From Carallia brachiata (taxonomy: Eukaryota > Streptophyta > Magnoliopsida > Malpighiales > Rhizophoraceae): 64,000 bases of DNA. Positions 43,677-55,145 of this stretch are shown here, in pieces. The position numbers and the translations under genes are program-made. The stretch's first letter is position 1. The number at the start of each line of letters is the position of its first letter. A model generated the notes under the pieces. It searched no databases. It saw only the letters and a list, made by a program, of their open reading frames with translations, and was not told where the DNA came from. The DNA lies in the NCBI GenBank assembly GCA_021464245.1, contig JADCRB010000057.1, forward strand, positions 440,370-504,369, given 5' to 3'.

Positions 43677-44090
43677 GTGTAATTAAAATCAGACTAGACC
43701 AATCGATTCAATTGGTTGGACCGGTGATCAGTCATTGGTCCGGTCTGATTTAGGCATAAAAAGAGAGGGTTGACCGGACCGGTCAAAATCGATTTAGAAT
43801 TGAACCAAAAATTTATAAATTATAATTTGACCTCATTATTTACTTAAATTATAATTTGACCTTTAACTATACTTAAAATTTCAATTTAGTCCAAAACTTA
43901 ATCAAATTTTTCAATTTAATCCTTAAAACTGAAAAAATGAATATTTAATCATTATTTATAAATATTATTCTTTTAATTATATTTATAAATATATATATTA
44001 TTAAATACTGGTTTAACCACCGGTTGAACCGGTTGAACATTGACCCACTAATGTTTCCAGTTCAATAACCGATCTGGTTCTGACAACCTT
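43677..44090. mobile_element. MITE-like insertion with 11-bp duplication
   Basis: A 414-bp segment flanked by ACTTAAAAGCA (43666-43676, 44091-44101). Its right end reads AAGGTTGTCAGAACC in reverse and the left end GTGTAATTAAAATCAGAC is a decayed match. CCGGTTGAACCGGTTGAAC-type sequence lies near 44020. Unit 2 (29745) has the empty site. The 9-11 bp duplication suggests a Mutator-like element. Confidence 0.6.
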
Positions 44091-44127
44091 ACTTAAAAGC
44101 ATCACACTACAGTGGGGAGCACTGCAC

Positions 44128-44135
44128 TATAAATA
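44128..44135 (+). promoter_or_regulatory. TATA box of the second intact small-protein gene
   Basis: TATAAATA, 76 bp before its ATG, in the same context (GAGCACTGCAC) as the copy at 29785. The MITE at 43677-44090 ends only 37 bp upstream of it and splits the older upstream region. Confidence 0.7.
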
Positions 44136-44210
44136 TATAAACAAGTTCAGATATACCAAGTATTAGAGCATAATAGATTTGCTTTGTGAAGAGTCCGTCT
44201 AGAACAAAGA

Positions 44211-44441
44211 ATGTCTGGCAGCAGTAACGAGTCGTCCAAGACTAAAACTGGGGCTGCGGCTGCGGCTGCGGTTGCGCTTGGTGCAGCAGCTCTGGTGATA
44301 GGTGGAATTCTTTTTTCAGGATCTTCCACCGACAAACAGACCGCGAAGACCATGAAAGCACCTGGAAGAGATTACCGTATTCCCAGGTCTGATTTTGAGA
44401 AAGACCCTCGTGGCTATTTTCGCGACCTGCGCAAGAAGTAA
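44211..44441 (+). CDS. Small Ala-rich single-pass membrane protein (76 aa), family not recognised
   Basis: Same layout as the 29871 gene: Ser-rich start (MSGSSNESSKTKTG), Ala-rich hydrophobic helix at about residues 14-36, then the soluble C-terminus with KAPGRDYRIPRSDFEKDPRG and the final DLRKK. It has a shorter Ala run (GCN codons), with Ser in place of Leu after the helix and Arg in place of Ala near the end. TATA box and start context are intact. It is the copy nearest NOP14 and may be the ancestral locus, since the NOP14 flank was copied with the gene into unit 2. Its stop lies about 550 bp from the NOP14 stop; the two genes converge. Confidence 0.77.
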   Translation: MSGSSNESSKTKTGAAAAAAVALGAAALVIGGILFSGSSTDKQTAKTMKAPGRDYRIPRSDFEKDPRGYFRDLRKK

Positions 44442-44988
44442 GGAACTAGCAACTGTGGAAGAAAATAAAGACAGCTTTTATATACATATGTGAGAAAAAA
44501 AATAATAAAGAATCATACCTTGATGTTCGTGTAATGAATGGTTGATGATGGGGGTAGCTGTGATTTCTGAGTATTTTCTACTTTTCTTTATGTTTTACTG
44601 GCCTTATCAGTTGACATCTGATCCTCTCGGGGGTTGCTTTGCTGTCCTTATTTCGTTATTGGAAATTTACGGTACAATGTTAATCAATAAGGCCAGGCGA
44701 AATGTAATTAAGCTTTCAATGGGACTCAATATGCATCCAAACTCTAATCACAATCAAGTGCAAAATAATGAAAATCAAAGACCAGTCATTTAACATCAAC
44801 GTTAACAAAATTTTGCAAATGAAAGTTTCTCCAGGGCATGAAGGACCTAGTAGATAAGAGATGAGCCGCCCGTCGCTAATATCGTACGGCCGTCTCAAAT
44901 CAACACTTTAATGCCACGGGATACTGGAAAAGCTCCCCAAAAGTAGGATAAAATTATGCAAAACAATAGAGACATCCAAATACAGCTT
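44442..44988. other. Intergenic region between convergent genes
   Basis: It holds the 3' flank of the small-protein gene (shared up to about 44820 with unit 2) and then the presumed NOP14 3' UTR. No coding frame was recognised. Confidence 0.5.
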
Positions 44989-46764
44989 TCATCTTCTTCT
45001 CTTCCTGCCTTTGCCGAGCTGTCCAGATTTGAATGCATGCTCCTGTTCTTGCAGGAAAGCCCTTGCCTTTCCATATTTCTCTGCTCTTTCTTCTTGCTGT
45101 AATGCCCTTTCCTTCTCCTTCACCTCAAGGATGAAGTGATTGTCCTTGCGTAATTCGCGGGCAGCCCCTTTAGCTTCTTGTTTTAGAAGTTTCTTTAACT
45201 TTCTTCTCTCAGCCCGTTCACGATCTGGATCATAATCTCTACCCTTTACAAAACTGCAGAACACCCCAATCATGAGTTTACTGCCACAACCACTCCTAAT
45301 AGCAATTTCAAACAAAAAATTACGTAATAAATGGCTAAAGGAAAAGGTTATTTACTTCTCCTCAAATTTTGGATTAAGTAATTTGATTGGCACTGGCTTC
45401 TGCGTACGCATCCGTAGTGGTTGCCGCAGCAAATGATGTTCGTCAGCATTCTTGCTAATGAGTTGAGCAACGTCTTTGGATTTATCTTGTAATGCCCCTG
45501 GCAAATTATCCTGTTGTGCTAGTTCAAGTAATAACGTTGAAATAGGCAAGAATATTTCCGGAAAAGAACTAAATTCCTTGTAGCTGTCAACAAATCCTCG
45601 GATAGTGTCTACCACGGTTGCTAGCACACCAGCCCTGCACACCGAAGTTTTTTGCCAAGATTAGCAAATAACCTGAAATGACATAGACCAAGCATTGCTA
45701 GCTAGGGTACCTCAGCATCATTCAACAACCATTATAGTGCATCGATCCCAATAGCATACAATATGACAGACATCTTGACCAGACATTCCATATGACCATG
45801 ACGAATAATTAGTAAGAGAAAAAAGTTTATAATTATATAACCTAAGCAGAGATATTAGTTTGTAAGCCAATAAAATATAGGCAATATCCTTGTGTCGTAT
45901 CAATGTGGGATTTATGCATTGTTTGACATGGGCTAAGCCTTATCTGTGAGCAACACAACTAAACATAGACTCAAAGCTGGCCCGACAAGGCCGCACTAGC
46001 ATGTGGCTAGGATTGTTTTCTGTTAACTCGTTTAACAGAAAACAATCATAAAGGGCCAAATGCTAAGAACAGAGATGAACCAAGCTCTAATGCAATGATA
46101 CGCAACCTCATACCCACACAAAACTCAACACATCTCCATAAAACAGCCTAGACATTGTATTTATCCAATATGAGTCCATATATGTTCTTAAGCATCCCAT
46201 TGACATGTGTTAGACCTGACTAGCAAGTAGCACAATTAAACATGAATTGAACAACCAATTCAACTAATCCCATGAAAGGGGTTGAAAACCCCACCAGCAT
46301 GTGCCCAAACTGAACCTGAACTGCATAAGGGCTAATGCAGACATGGGAAGGTGAACCAGGCTCTGACACTGTCTTATGTAACCCTACAACAGCCTTAGAA
46401 CTTAAGCTATTAGGTTAAGATTATAACTCCAGGATAGGCCTCTGTAATCAATGTGGACACGAACAAAACACAATACAGTCAACTCAGCATTAAGAACTAA
46501 TGGAGGAACAAAATTAAACAACAACCTGAAATTATCTGAGCTAAAAAAGGAAGAATCCTCTGGCATGTCCATTAGCTTGAGGAAATTCAGAGGGGCAATC
46601 TCACTCACGTGATCATGTACACAGAGCAAGTTCCCAAGTGCTTTTAGTTCCATAAGATGATAAATCTGCCACAAGATCCATTAATGGGTCATTCCTCCAT
46701 TGCCGTCATAAAATAGCAAAGCCATCATTGATAAAAGTAAAATCATAAGACACAAGCAACATCG

Positions 46765-46802
<38 letters not shown>

Positions 46803-49800
46803 ACTTAACACTACTTTGCCGATACACATTATGCACAATGAACTTATACCTGAGTTTCCTCGGAAGATGCTGGCTTTCTTCCAGTGGCTGCCATCAGCAG
46901 AGTTCTAATAAACATTATGGCCTCAGGACAGAACTTCTTAGACTGTCTAGTGACCTGCATCATAAAGAGAACATATCAACCCCAGAACTGCTACATTTGG
47001 AAAAGGAGATTTCCCAATTGGAACAAGAATCACCAACATCCAAGCTTATTAGGGCACTAAAAAGCACCCATAGCACAAAAGGGTAAAATTGATGCAATAT
47101 TTGACTAGTAGGACTATGCTCAAGTTAGCACTACAACAAGGGAATGAAAGAGAGAGAGAGATGCAAAAAATAAGTTGCTCCTAATAAATAAAAGCAATTC
47201 AAAGTACGCCCCCATAAAAGATGAACCTGCCACAACCAAATGCAAAGTGAAAAAGGAAAAACAAAAACACAAACATTCAGCTTATTTTATTGGACTGGGA
47301 AATAAATAATGGAGCATATCATACGTACAGAGAGAACCATGGTACACAAGAAAGAACCAATTGCTATGTCACGACCAGAAAACATTGGACAACGCATCAG
47401 ATACTCTGACATTAATAATACAGTTGGTGTCATGACAACGTGACGGAAGTCAGAGCATGGGAAAATCATGGACCAGAGCCTCAAGAGACACAATGTTTTG
47501 AAAGACGGCCAACAGCTACTCTCTGAAAGGAACATGTCAACAAATTAGGTTGCTTATAACAAATGCCACAACTTCAGAAATGCAGAGGCAACAACTTGTC
47601 AAATTATCAATACTAACCTGAATTCCTCAGAGTCTCACAAAATTGAGCTCGAGTCCGTAATATTCTTTGACGAGCACATATTGCAGAGAAATACGGAATC
47701 TCCCTACTAATCTCCATTACAGGCTTGACCAGCAAATTCAACAAGTCAAAATTCATTGGCCTTTTACTAGCTAGGACAGCAAAATACTGCAATAATACCC
47801 CATAAAATACCTGAAAAAAGCACAATATCCCACAATACCATTAAGTACGGATGTAGAAGACAACATCATAAAATCCCATCATTTTAATGGCATTTGGTAC
47901 AACAATGTAACCATGAATTACTATGTGACAGTTTAGTAAAATCAAATCCAAAATTAAACCATAGTTTCAAAGCACTCAAAAGAAAGTTTCAAAGACAACC
48001 AGACTGCTTCCTGTACTTGTTCGCTTTCTCTGAATATCATGCAGACTAGATTATTGAAACATTAATTGCCTTAATGATCGACCTATTATTAACCATTTTC
48101 TAAGTGAAAAAATAACAAAATTTTCATCCTTGTCAAATACGTAAACAAAATAACAAGAAAGGACGAAGGGGTGGGAAAAGCAAAGAAATTTACACACTTG
48201 CATTTTCTTCCGATTTTCTGCAGCAAGTTTAGTTGAATTGTGTATCCGAATTCGATTGATTACTACAAACACATCATCATTAGAGCATTGATCCACCAGA
48301 GCACACAGTTCTTCCAAGGTCTTTGGGGCCTCTATTGTATAGGGAATGTTTTGTAGAGTTGAATGCTGTTTACAGTTTGCTTTTATTTTTTTTGCACGAA
48401 AAGATTCCCCATCTTCACAATTCTGAACAACGTTGCCTTTCTCTGAACCCTTTTGGAATTTTGGGCCAATTTCCTCTTCACAATCATCATTGTCACTATG
48501 TCCATTCTCCTCCAAATCTGTGCCAAGATTTTCTTCATCACTCTGTTCCCAGTCTTTCAAAGATAGAGTCCTATCTTCTTCATTATTGTCATAACTACCA
48601 TCATCATCTCCAGATTCTTCACTATCATCATCATCATCTTCTGCATTTTCTGAATCCTCAGAATAATCATCTCCATTCTCAGACTCACCTGTCTCCCTTC
48701 TCGCCAGAATCTCATCAACCCAACCCTTCTTAGTTTTAGGCTCTTCATCAAAAGAAAAGGAATCATCCAGGGCATCTCCAGATATTGACCTTAGCCTCTG
48801 GGTGGATGGCATCCCAGCATCCTCATTCTCTTCATCACTGGAGTCATCAGCTGCAACCATCCGTTTTTGACGCTCTTCCTGTAATAGTGGAGTATAACAC
48901 CGCTAGTTAAGACAATGACATATAAGCTAACTGAATGTGTATGGATGGAAAATTTATACAACAGAGAACAAGGTTCTTTACAATTAACAAAAAGTATAAA
49001 GCAAAATAACCAAACTAAGGACATCCTGCAGGTCAGAAAAACACGTTACTGCAACAATGTTTTTCAGCTTCTCCTTCATTCTCTCATGTTCAAATGCAAT
49101 GAAACTGCTACTAGCAACTGTTAAGAACATAAATTATCGGGTGTGGCATAATGGCAACGACAACTCTCTTAAAAGGAATTGAATTCTAAATCATTTCAAA
49201 GGAAAAAAAAAAGTTCAGTTGTTCCTGGTTCCAGGCCAGTTGTTCATGTAATCAACTCAAAAGTGCTCTACTGTGAATCTTGAAAAAGAGCTGCCTCTTT
49301 TTTATCAAATTAACTTCCCTCGTATATAGAGATCAAGGTTTTTTCAATGCAACAGTTGGAGGTTTTCATCCAGCATTTCTACTTGAAGCTCGCATGAAAC
49401 GCTGGACTGAAAGGCTGAAATTGTCAATTTTTGCACAAAAAGCAGCTCAATAATGCAGATGGCTAAGGCTCAAGATCTGTTCATGGACGAAAGGTCTTTG
49501 TAAATATTGGTTTGATGCATATGTGACAAAACAATTAAAACCTGCAGCTCTACAGTAGCATGACAAGAGGAGTCCACCAACCCAGAGTAACCATTATTGC
49601 ATTAGCATTAATTCACACTTATGTTGAGAAAGAACCGTGCCTCTAACTGCACCAGTCGTTCTGCTTCCTCCTGGGCAATCTCTTCTGGTGTCTTTGTTCT
49701 GTCTGATGGTCGAGCACGCATATCCAATATCATCTCTCCTCTAAGTTTATTGTAGTAATCAGGTTCTTCCTGGCAGAAAATGCAAACAAACAAGTTTTTT

Positions 49801-52800
49801 TGTTCCGAAAAGGAAGGGAAGATATAAACAGCAGCAGCTTATGTTTACAGCTTGCAATTGTATATACATATGATAATTACTACAAAGCATGAAATGTAAG
49901 TAAAAAAGACAGCTTTTTAACAGAAAAAGGTGTAAAAGCCTTCTAGATGATGCCATCAAACTGAATAAAATCTAAGCACAATGACTTGGAGTTTTTGAAT
50001 TCATAAATGAAAATAAGTCCATCACTTCAGAAAAACCAAATGTTGAAAACCTAAAAAGAAAAAGGAATTGAACACAAAGAAAACCAATAAAAAAATTGAC
50101 CCAACACAGCAATTAGATCCAGAACCTTTGAATTGTACCTGCTTCGAAATTTTCCCTGTCTGATTAACTGATAGCTGATCCTTCTTCACGCCTCATTAGG
50201 AGCTCCCATATTCACAAAAGCCTTCAACTTGCCTGGTTCAGTCAAAGATAATAAGGCCTGAGACCGCACCAAAGATGCGAAGCTTTTATCCAATTCTTCC
50301 AGCCGCTGTACATTTTCTTCCTTTTCTCTTGCCTTTTGAGCCTGGTAAATGACAAGTCAAAAATTAAGACCAAAAAAAACTAAGAAACAGACATAGACTA
50401 ACTCATGTGTGCACAAATATCAGTACCTTAAAATACTTGCTCTTAAAGATAACCTCCTCCATTGCTTCCTTTTTGGTTTTGTGTTTCTGCAACAGGAAAA
50501 TCATCTATCACATAAGAATGCATCATTGTTAATATTTTACTCTGCAAAAGCTTTTTCCTTTTCCATTATTTCTTTTATCTCTATTTCTTCACTCATTTCT
50601 CCATGAAAAATATAAACATTTGTTACTACAAAAAAATTCTTAAGAGTTACAAACATAGAAAACCCTATTTTCAACTTTTCTGCAGATAAATTTAAAAAAA
50701 AATCACAGAACTAAAAGAATAATTAGTTGAAAGTCAAATTTGGAAAAACATTAAGGAGGGTTTTTCTTCAAACCATTTTTAAGGAGACAATAATACGATA
50801 TTCAACAATCTTATATGTCTAATGTAGTTCTGTGAGTCAGAGAAAGACTCCCGCAAGTGAATATAATTGTTGATGTTGGCCCAACCAAAAAAGGTAATGA
50901 AGGAGGTCTCACATTTTCCTCTCCCTCCACTGGATTTATTCCATCAGGATCATTAATTCGCTTTAGAAAAGCTGACTTCTCTGCAAATCAAAAGAGGAAA
51001 AGGGGTTAAGTCATTAACAAAATCCCATCAGATCAGAATGGCATACAAAGTTACAGCAATTTCAAATCCAGATTTCCATTTTACAAATAATTTGAAAAGG
51101 GACCAGTACACTTCAAAGCAATAACGCCATAATACAAACAGCTGACAGTGAACCCTGCTGTAAAGCAGGAACATCAGAATATAAATAATTGATGAATGAA
51201 GTAAAATCTTTCAAATGTCAACTGAAAAAAAAAAAAACACCAGCATTTAGTTCCTGGGTACAGTTAAAACTCTTCAAGGAAAAGAAAATGGCTAGAAGAA
51301 AAACAAAATACAAGACATTATGAACAAAACCTCAGATGCAGTGAAAATAATGACGAGATGCGTTCAGTCAACAAAGGAAAATCTCAATAAGTTCCAACTA
51401 AAAGTATATCTAGTGCATTCATGCGGGAAGAAAAATTGACAATATTTAGGCATAGATTCCTTCACTAAATAAATAATTACCAATTTTTAAGCAGGTCACG
51501 AAAAGTTAAAATTAAGCTGACAAGAATTTTGCAAACACACGCAAAGGATTTGGAGGTAACCATACTATTGCTTGATGAAGGTATGGAAAAATAATGGCGG
51601 AAAAAGGCCTTCACGACACGGACAATTTAGATGGTAAAAAAGATTGGCAACGAGAGAAATAATCATGTAACAAGAAAAAGTTCAAGCTCAAGAAGTTCAA
51701 TCATTTTCACCTAAGAGACACAGCCCTTTGGTTTGATTCTATGCCTACAACATAAAAGGAAAAAATACACAGCTATGTCAGTAAATGATTACCAAATGGA
51801 ATTAAAATGTTGTGCACTTACTATTGCCAGAAACAATGCAAAGGCATACTAAACTGCAAAACAGCCACTCAGATCATCAGGTAATCAAAAACTCAGTGTT
51901 TTGTAAAAAATATAAATTTCACACATACTGCTTGGTTCATCGGCATCTGCATCAGGTTCATCATCACCAGACAGCATTTCATCCTCAAAATCATCTCTTT
52001 CTGAAATGGAACCAAGACGTGGAACTTCCAAGTCATCTTCTTCTCCATCTGATAAGTTATACTTGCTCTTTTTGTTCAATTTCAACTATGAAATTAAAAA
52101 AAAAAAAAGATATGATATTACAAACAAGACCAACACAGTGACACACTATTGAATAGACCTTATAAGGAATGATAACGACTTTCATAAATCAAGTCAAGAA
52201 CACGCCGCATTATTTCCACAAACAAAATATTGAAATTTTTTAGCTTAGTTCCTTACAAAGTCCTAGGATGAAAAGGCAAGGTAAAAGTAGACTGTTACAG
52301 CACTTCAAAACACCAAAACAATAATAAAAGAAAATTGTACTGCTAACACGCAGAAAAATATTTCTTTAATTTTTTTTTTCCTTTTAGCAGGAACAATATT
52401 GAGGCACTCTGTTAATAACAGGAAAACAATAAACTTACCTGGAAATTTTATGACCTCTCTCCAATGCTAGAAATTTTTCAAAGCAGAAAAAGTAACACAC
52501 ACAAAAACTCAAAAAAGGCATTTAATTTTACCATGTTTTCTCAGCAAACAAACACTCAGGAAAAAAAAAAAAAAAAGGAAAAATGTAGAGAACCAGAAAA
52601 TTTTTGCTCGAAATTTTACCGATCTCAACGAAATTTTACTGAATTTTTATACTTTTTGCAACAAAAAAAAGGAAGTACAACTTATTGTTTTTCTATTGCA
52701 AAAATATCATCGTAGTTACATAAAAAATTGAGGCCTCCTTGCAGTTGGGCAAAAATTCGAGCAAAAAAATTTCTGGAACTATAATGGAACTCAAAAAATA

Positions 52801-53476
52801 AAGGAAAAGAATGGGAAAACCTTGTGCTGACGCTGGGACCTCATGATGGCCTTATCAAATTCAGCAAGCTCATCATTATTCTCCCCAATGCGCTTGTCCA
52901 TGAAAACTGACGACTTGCCGCTCTGCTCGTACTCCTTCAGCAGCGTCTTCTTCCTCTGCCCAGGCACAAAAACCACCAAAAACAAGAACCTCAACCGCCC
53001 ATTCATCCATCAACACACGCACACTTCACACATATGAAAATATAAGGGAAAAAGTACGGAAACGACACATTGCAACTGGCGGCTTTGTTTTTTAACTGTT
53101 TTTCTGTTTTTTCATTGCAAAACTTAATCGGCTTGTTGCCAAAATAAAGCCGCTCGTTGTAACGAGGACAACTGCATCTATTTTTTTGCGTGACTGTGTA
53201 ACTGGAGCCAAAATATAAATGGGAATTCGGAAAAAACTAGGAAAGTTAGCTTGCCTTGTCGATGGCGCGGGAGCGGGCGAGGCCGACACGGAGCTGTTCG
53301 CCCTTGCGCTTCTTGCCGAGGATGTCGAATTTGCGGCGGGACCATATTGTCTCGAAAGGGTTGTCTTTTGGAGCACTGGGCTTCATGGCAGCCACCGCTT
53401 TCGGACCCATAGTCTTCTGCTTCTTCTTCTTCTTCGGCTTTGTTTCAGCGCCGTTTCTGGTTGCTGTCTTCGCCAT
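44989..53476 (-). CDS. NOP14: Nucleolar protein 14, 14 exons, with a 1-nt frameshift in exon 6
   Basis: NOP14 is needed for 18S rRNA processing and 40S subunit assembly in the nucleolus. Exons (minus): 53476-53255, 52955-52821, 52085-51929, 50980-50913, 50486-50427, 50341-50139, 49769-49641, 48878-48198, 47810-47618, 47522-47329, 46954-46850, 46665-46526, 45634-45356, 45253-44989, giving about 943 residues. Diagnostic blocks: NPFETIWSRRKFDILGKKRK, KTLLKEYEQSGKSSVFMDKR, DMRARPSDRTKTPEEIAQEE, an acidic Asp/Glu/Ser region (exon 8) with KGWVDEILARR, LLRLWSMIFPCSDFRHVV, LLMAATGRKPASSEETQ and the Lys/Arg-rich end EQEHAFKSGQLGKGRKRRR. Exon 6 is 203 nt although both its borders are phase 0, so one base is missing near 50190 and a TGA follows. 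All other exons stay in frame. Intron 1, and probably intron 7, use a GC donor. Either a recent null allele or a sequence error. Confidence 0.9.
46768..46800. repeat. (GA)n microsatellite in a NOP14 intron
   Basis: About 14 uninterrupted GA units in intron 11. A shorter GA run lies near 47148-47160 in intron 10. Confidence 0.9.
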
Positions 53477-55145
53477 TGGCTTCAAGTTCAGGGGAAAAGT
53501 CTGAGAAACAGAGGCGGCCGTGGGGAATTTACTTTTGTGTTTTTTAGGCTTAAAGTGAAGAGGCGCGGCGGTGGAGACGGCGGGGGCCGGTTGAATATCT
53601 CCGGCGGCTATTCGTATGCGGGCTCTCTGATCGCCGGCGAAGGTAAAAAGGGTCTCTCGGCTTCTCAAGCCTGTGGAAGGGAATAAAATGACGATGGTGT
53701 CCTCTAATAAAAACCAACTAGGTCTTAGTACGATCTAATGGTTAGTACTACGTTAGGCTTAATGGATGGTTGGGATTAAGTTTTCAAACCAAGCAGAAAT
53801 ATGAAAAGGTGATAAAATAAGATAAAAAAAAACAATATTATCTGTTGTTCAAAAAATATGTACATCTTATCTACTTCCTCTTCTTCTTTTTTTTTGCTTT
53901 TTTGTTATTTTATTTTATCAATTTTTTAGCTTCATTTTTTACTCTTTTTCTTAAATAAATGAAAAACAGTTAAAACACATTAATTAAAAAAATATATATA
54001 TTATATGAATACAAGTTTCTTTATAAGAAAGAAATTAATTGGTTTCTTAAGAAACACGATTATAACTCAAATTTTTATTCTATATAAAGATTTAAATCTT
54101 TCTTAAAAGTGAAATATATAAGAGAAAATAGCTACTTATTGTATAATTAATGATTTAATTGCCCTCTTAATGAACAAAAAAAGAGATTTATTGGGTAAGT
54201 ATATTAACATATACTAATTTTGTTAAAAATAAGCATAGCGATTATCATATTTCTATAGAGTACAACAATTAAGTTATCGACTACATGAAGAAAAAAAAAT
54301 TCTCGAGTATTTCTTCTTTTTAAGAAAAATGGGATATTAAAAAAAATTTCCTCCCTAAAAAAAAAAAAAAGAGCAAGATAGGAGCAGCTTTTGCCAATTC
54401 TATAACAACTCTAAACAGTTAATTTTATATGATTTTAACTTTTTTTCACTTATTATTAAAAATTTAGATGAGAAAAGATTGTTTTAATCTAAAATTAAGA
54501 AAAATTGTAGGTTTTAAAAAGGTTTTATATTAGATTTTAATATTAATTAATTAAAAAATTATCAGTAAAACTCAAACCTCCAATTTTAAAAAATAAAAAA
54601 TAAAAAATTTCACCAATTGAACTAACTTTCATTGTCATAATTTTAACTTTCATAGGATGAAATTATCATTTGCACAGGATACAATAATCCATTGTCCCGG
54701 TCTAATTGGACCTCAATAATATGCGGAAGAGGCCCCAAATAATAGCCCTTTGGTCACAGCAGAAAGTACCCATAACCTGTCCCACAAATAAGATCTCGAG
54801 GATTAGTTTAAGTAATTCTCAATCTTATTGGTCAATAGTATAATTAAGAGTTTGACTTTTAATATATATTTTTTTTTATAAATTTAATTCTCTTCAAAAA
54901 TTAAAAAAAAATGTCTCACAAAAATACCTTTATATGAATTTAACTCTTTCCAAAGATTAAAAAAAAAAAAATCATGTCCCACAACAACAAAATACAGTGT
55001 CTTTACAACACAACTTCCTTCCACAGGACACATTGTTCTTTATCATTTACAAGAAGTTACATAAAAACATCACTTCAATCAAAGAAAGACCAAAAGGGCA
55101 CTCAAGATATATAGCTTTTCTCTTTTTTTTTTTAAAAAAAAAATT
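53477..55145. other. Intergenic region: NOP14 upstream and stress-protein 3' side
   Basis: Both genes lie on the minus strand, so this is the NOP14 5' flank and the 3' flank of the stress-protein gene. It is GC-rich to about 53690, then AT-rich with runs of A and T. No coding frame is supported. Confidence 0.5.

Larger units (their letters stand above)
42481..44825. repeat. Tandem segmental duplication, partial unit 4 next to NOP14
   Basis: It starts with the shared CGCCAAGG block and ends beside the NOP14 3' end, which also appears in unit 2. It is a mosaic: 42481-42900 is most like units 2 and 3, while 43190-43680 is closer to unit 1 (23770-24300). Two MITEs (42909-43163, 43677-44090) interrupt it. 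The small-protein gene at 44211 is intact. Confidence 0.7.

Noticed and set aside
53219..53686. 155-codon plus-strand frame opposite NOP14 exon 1
   Set aside because: It is the GC-rich antisense of the NOP14 first exon and 5' region and shows no domain.
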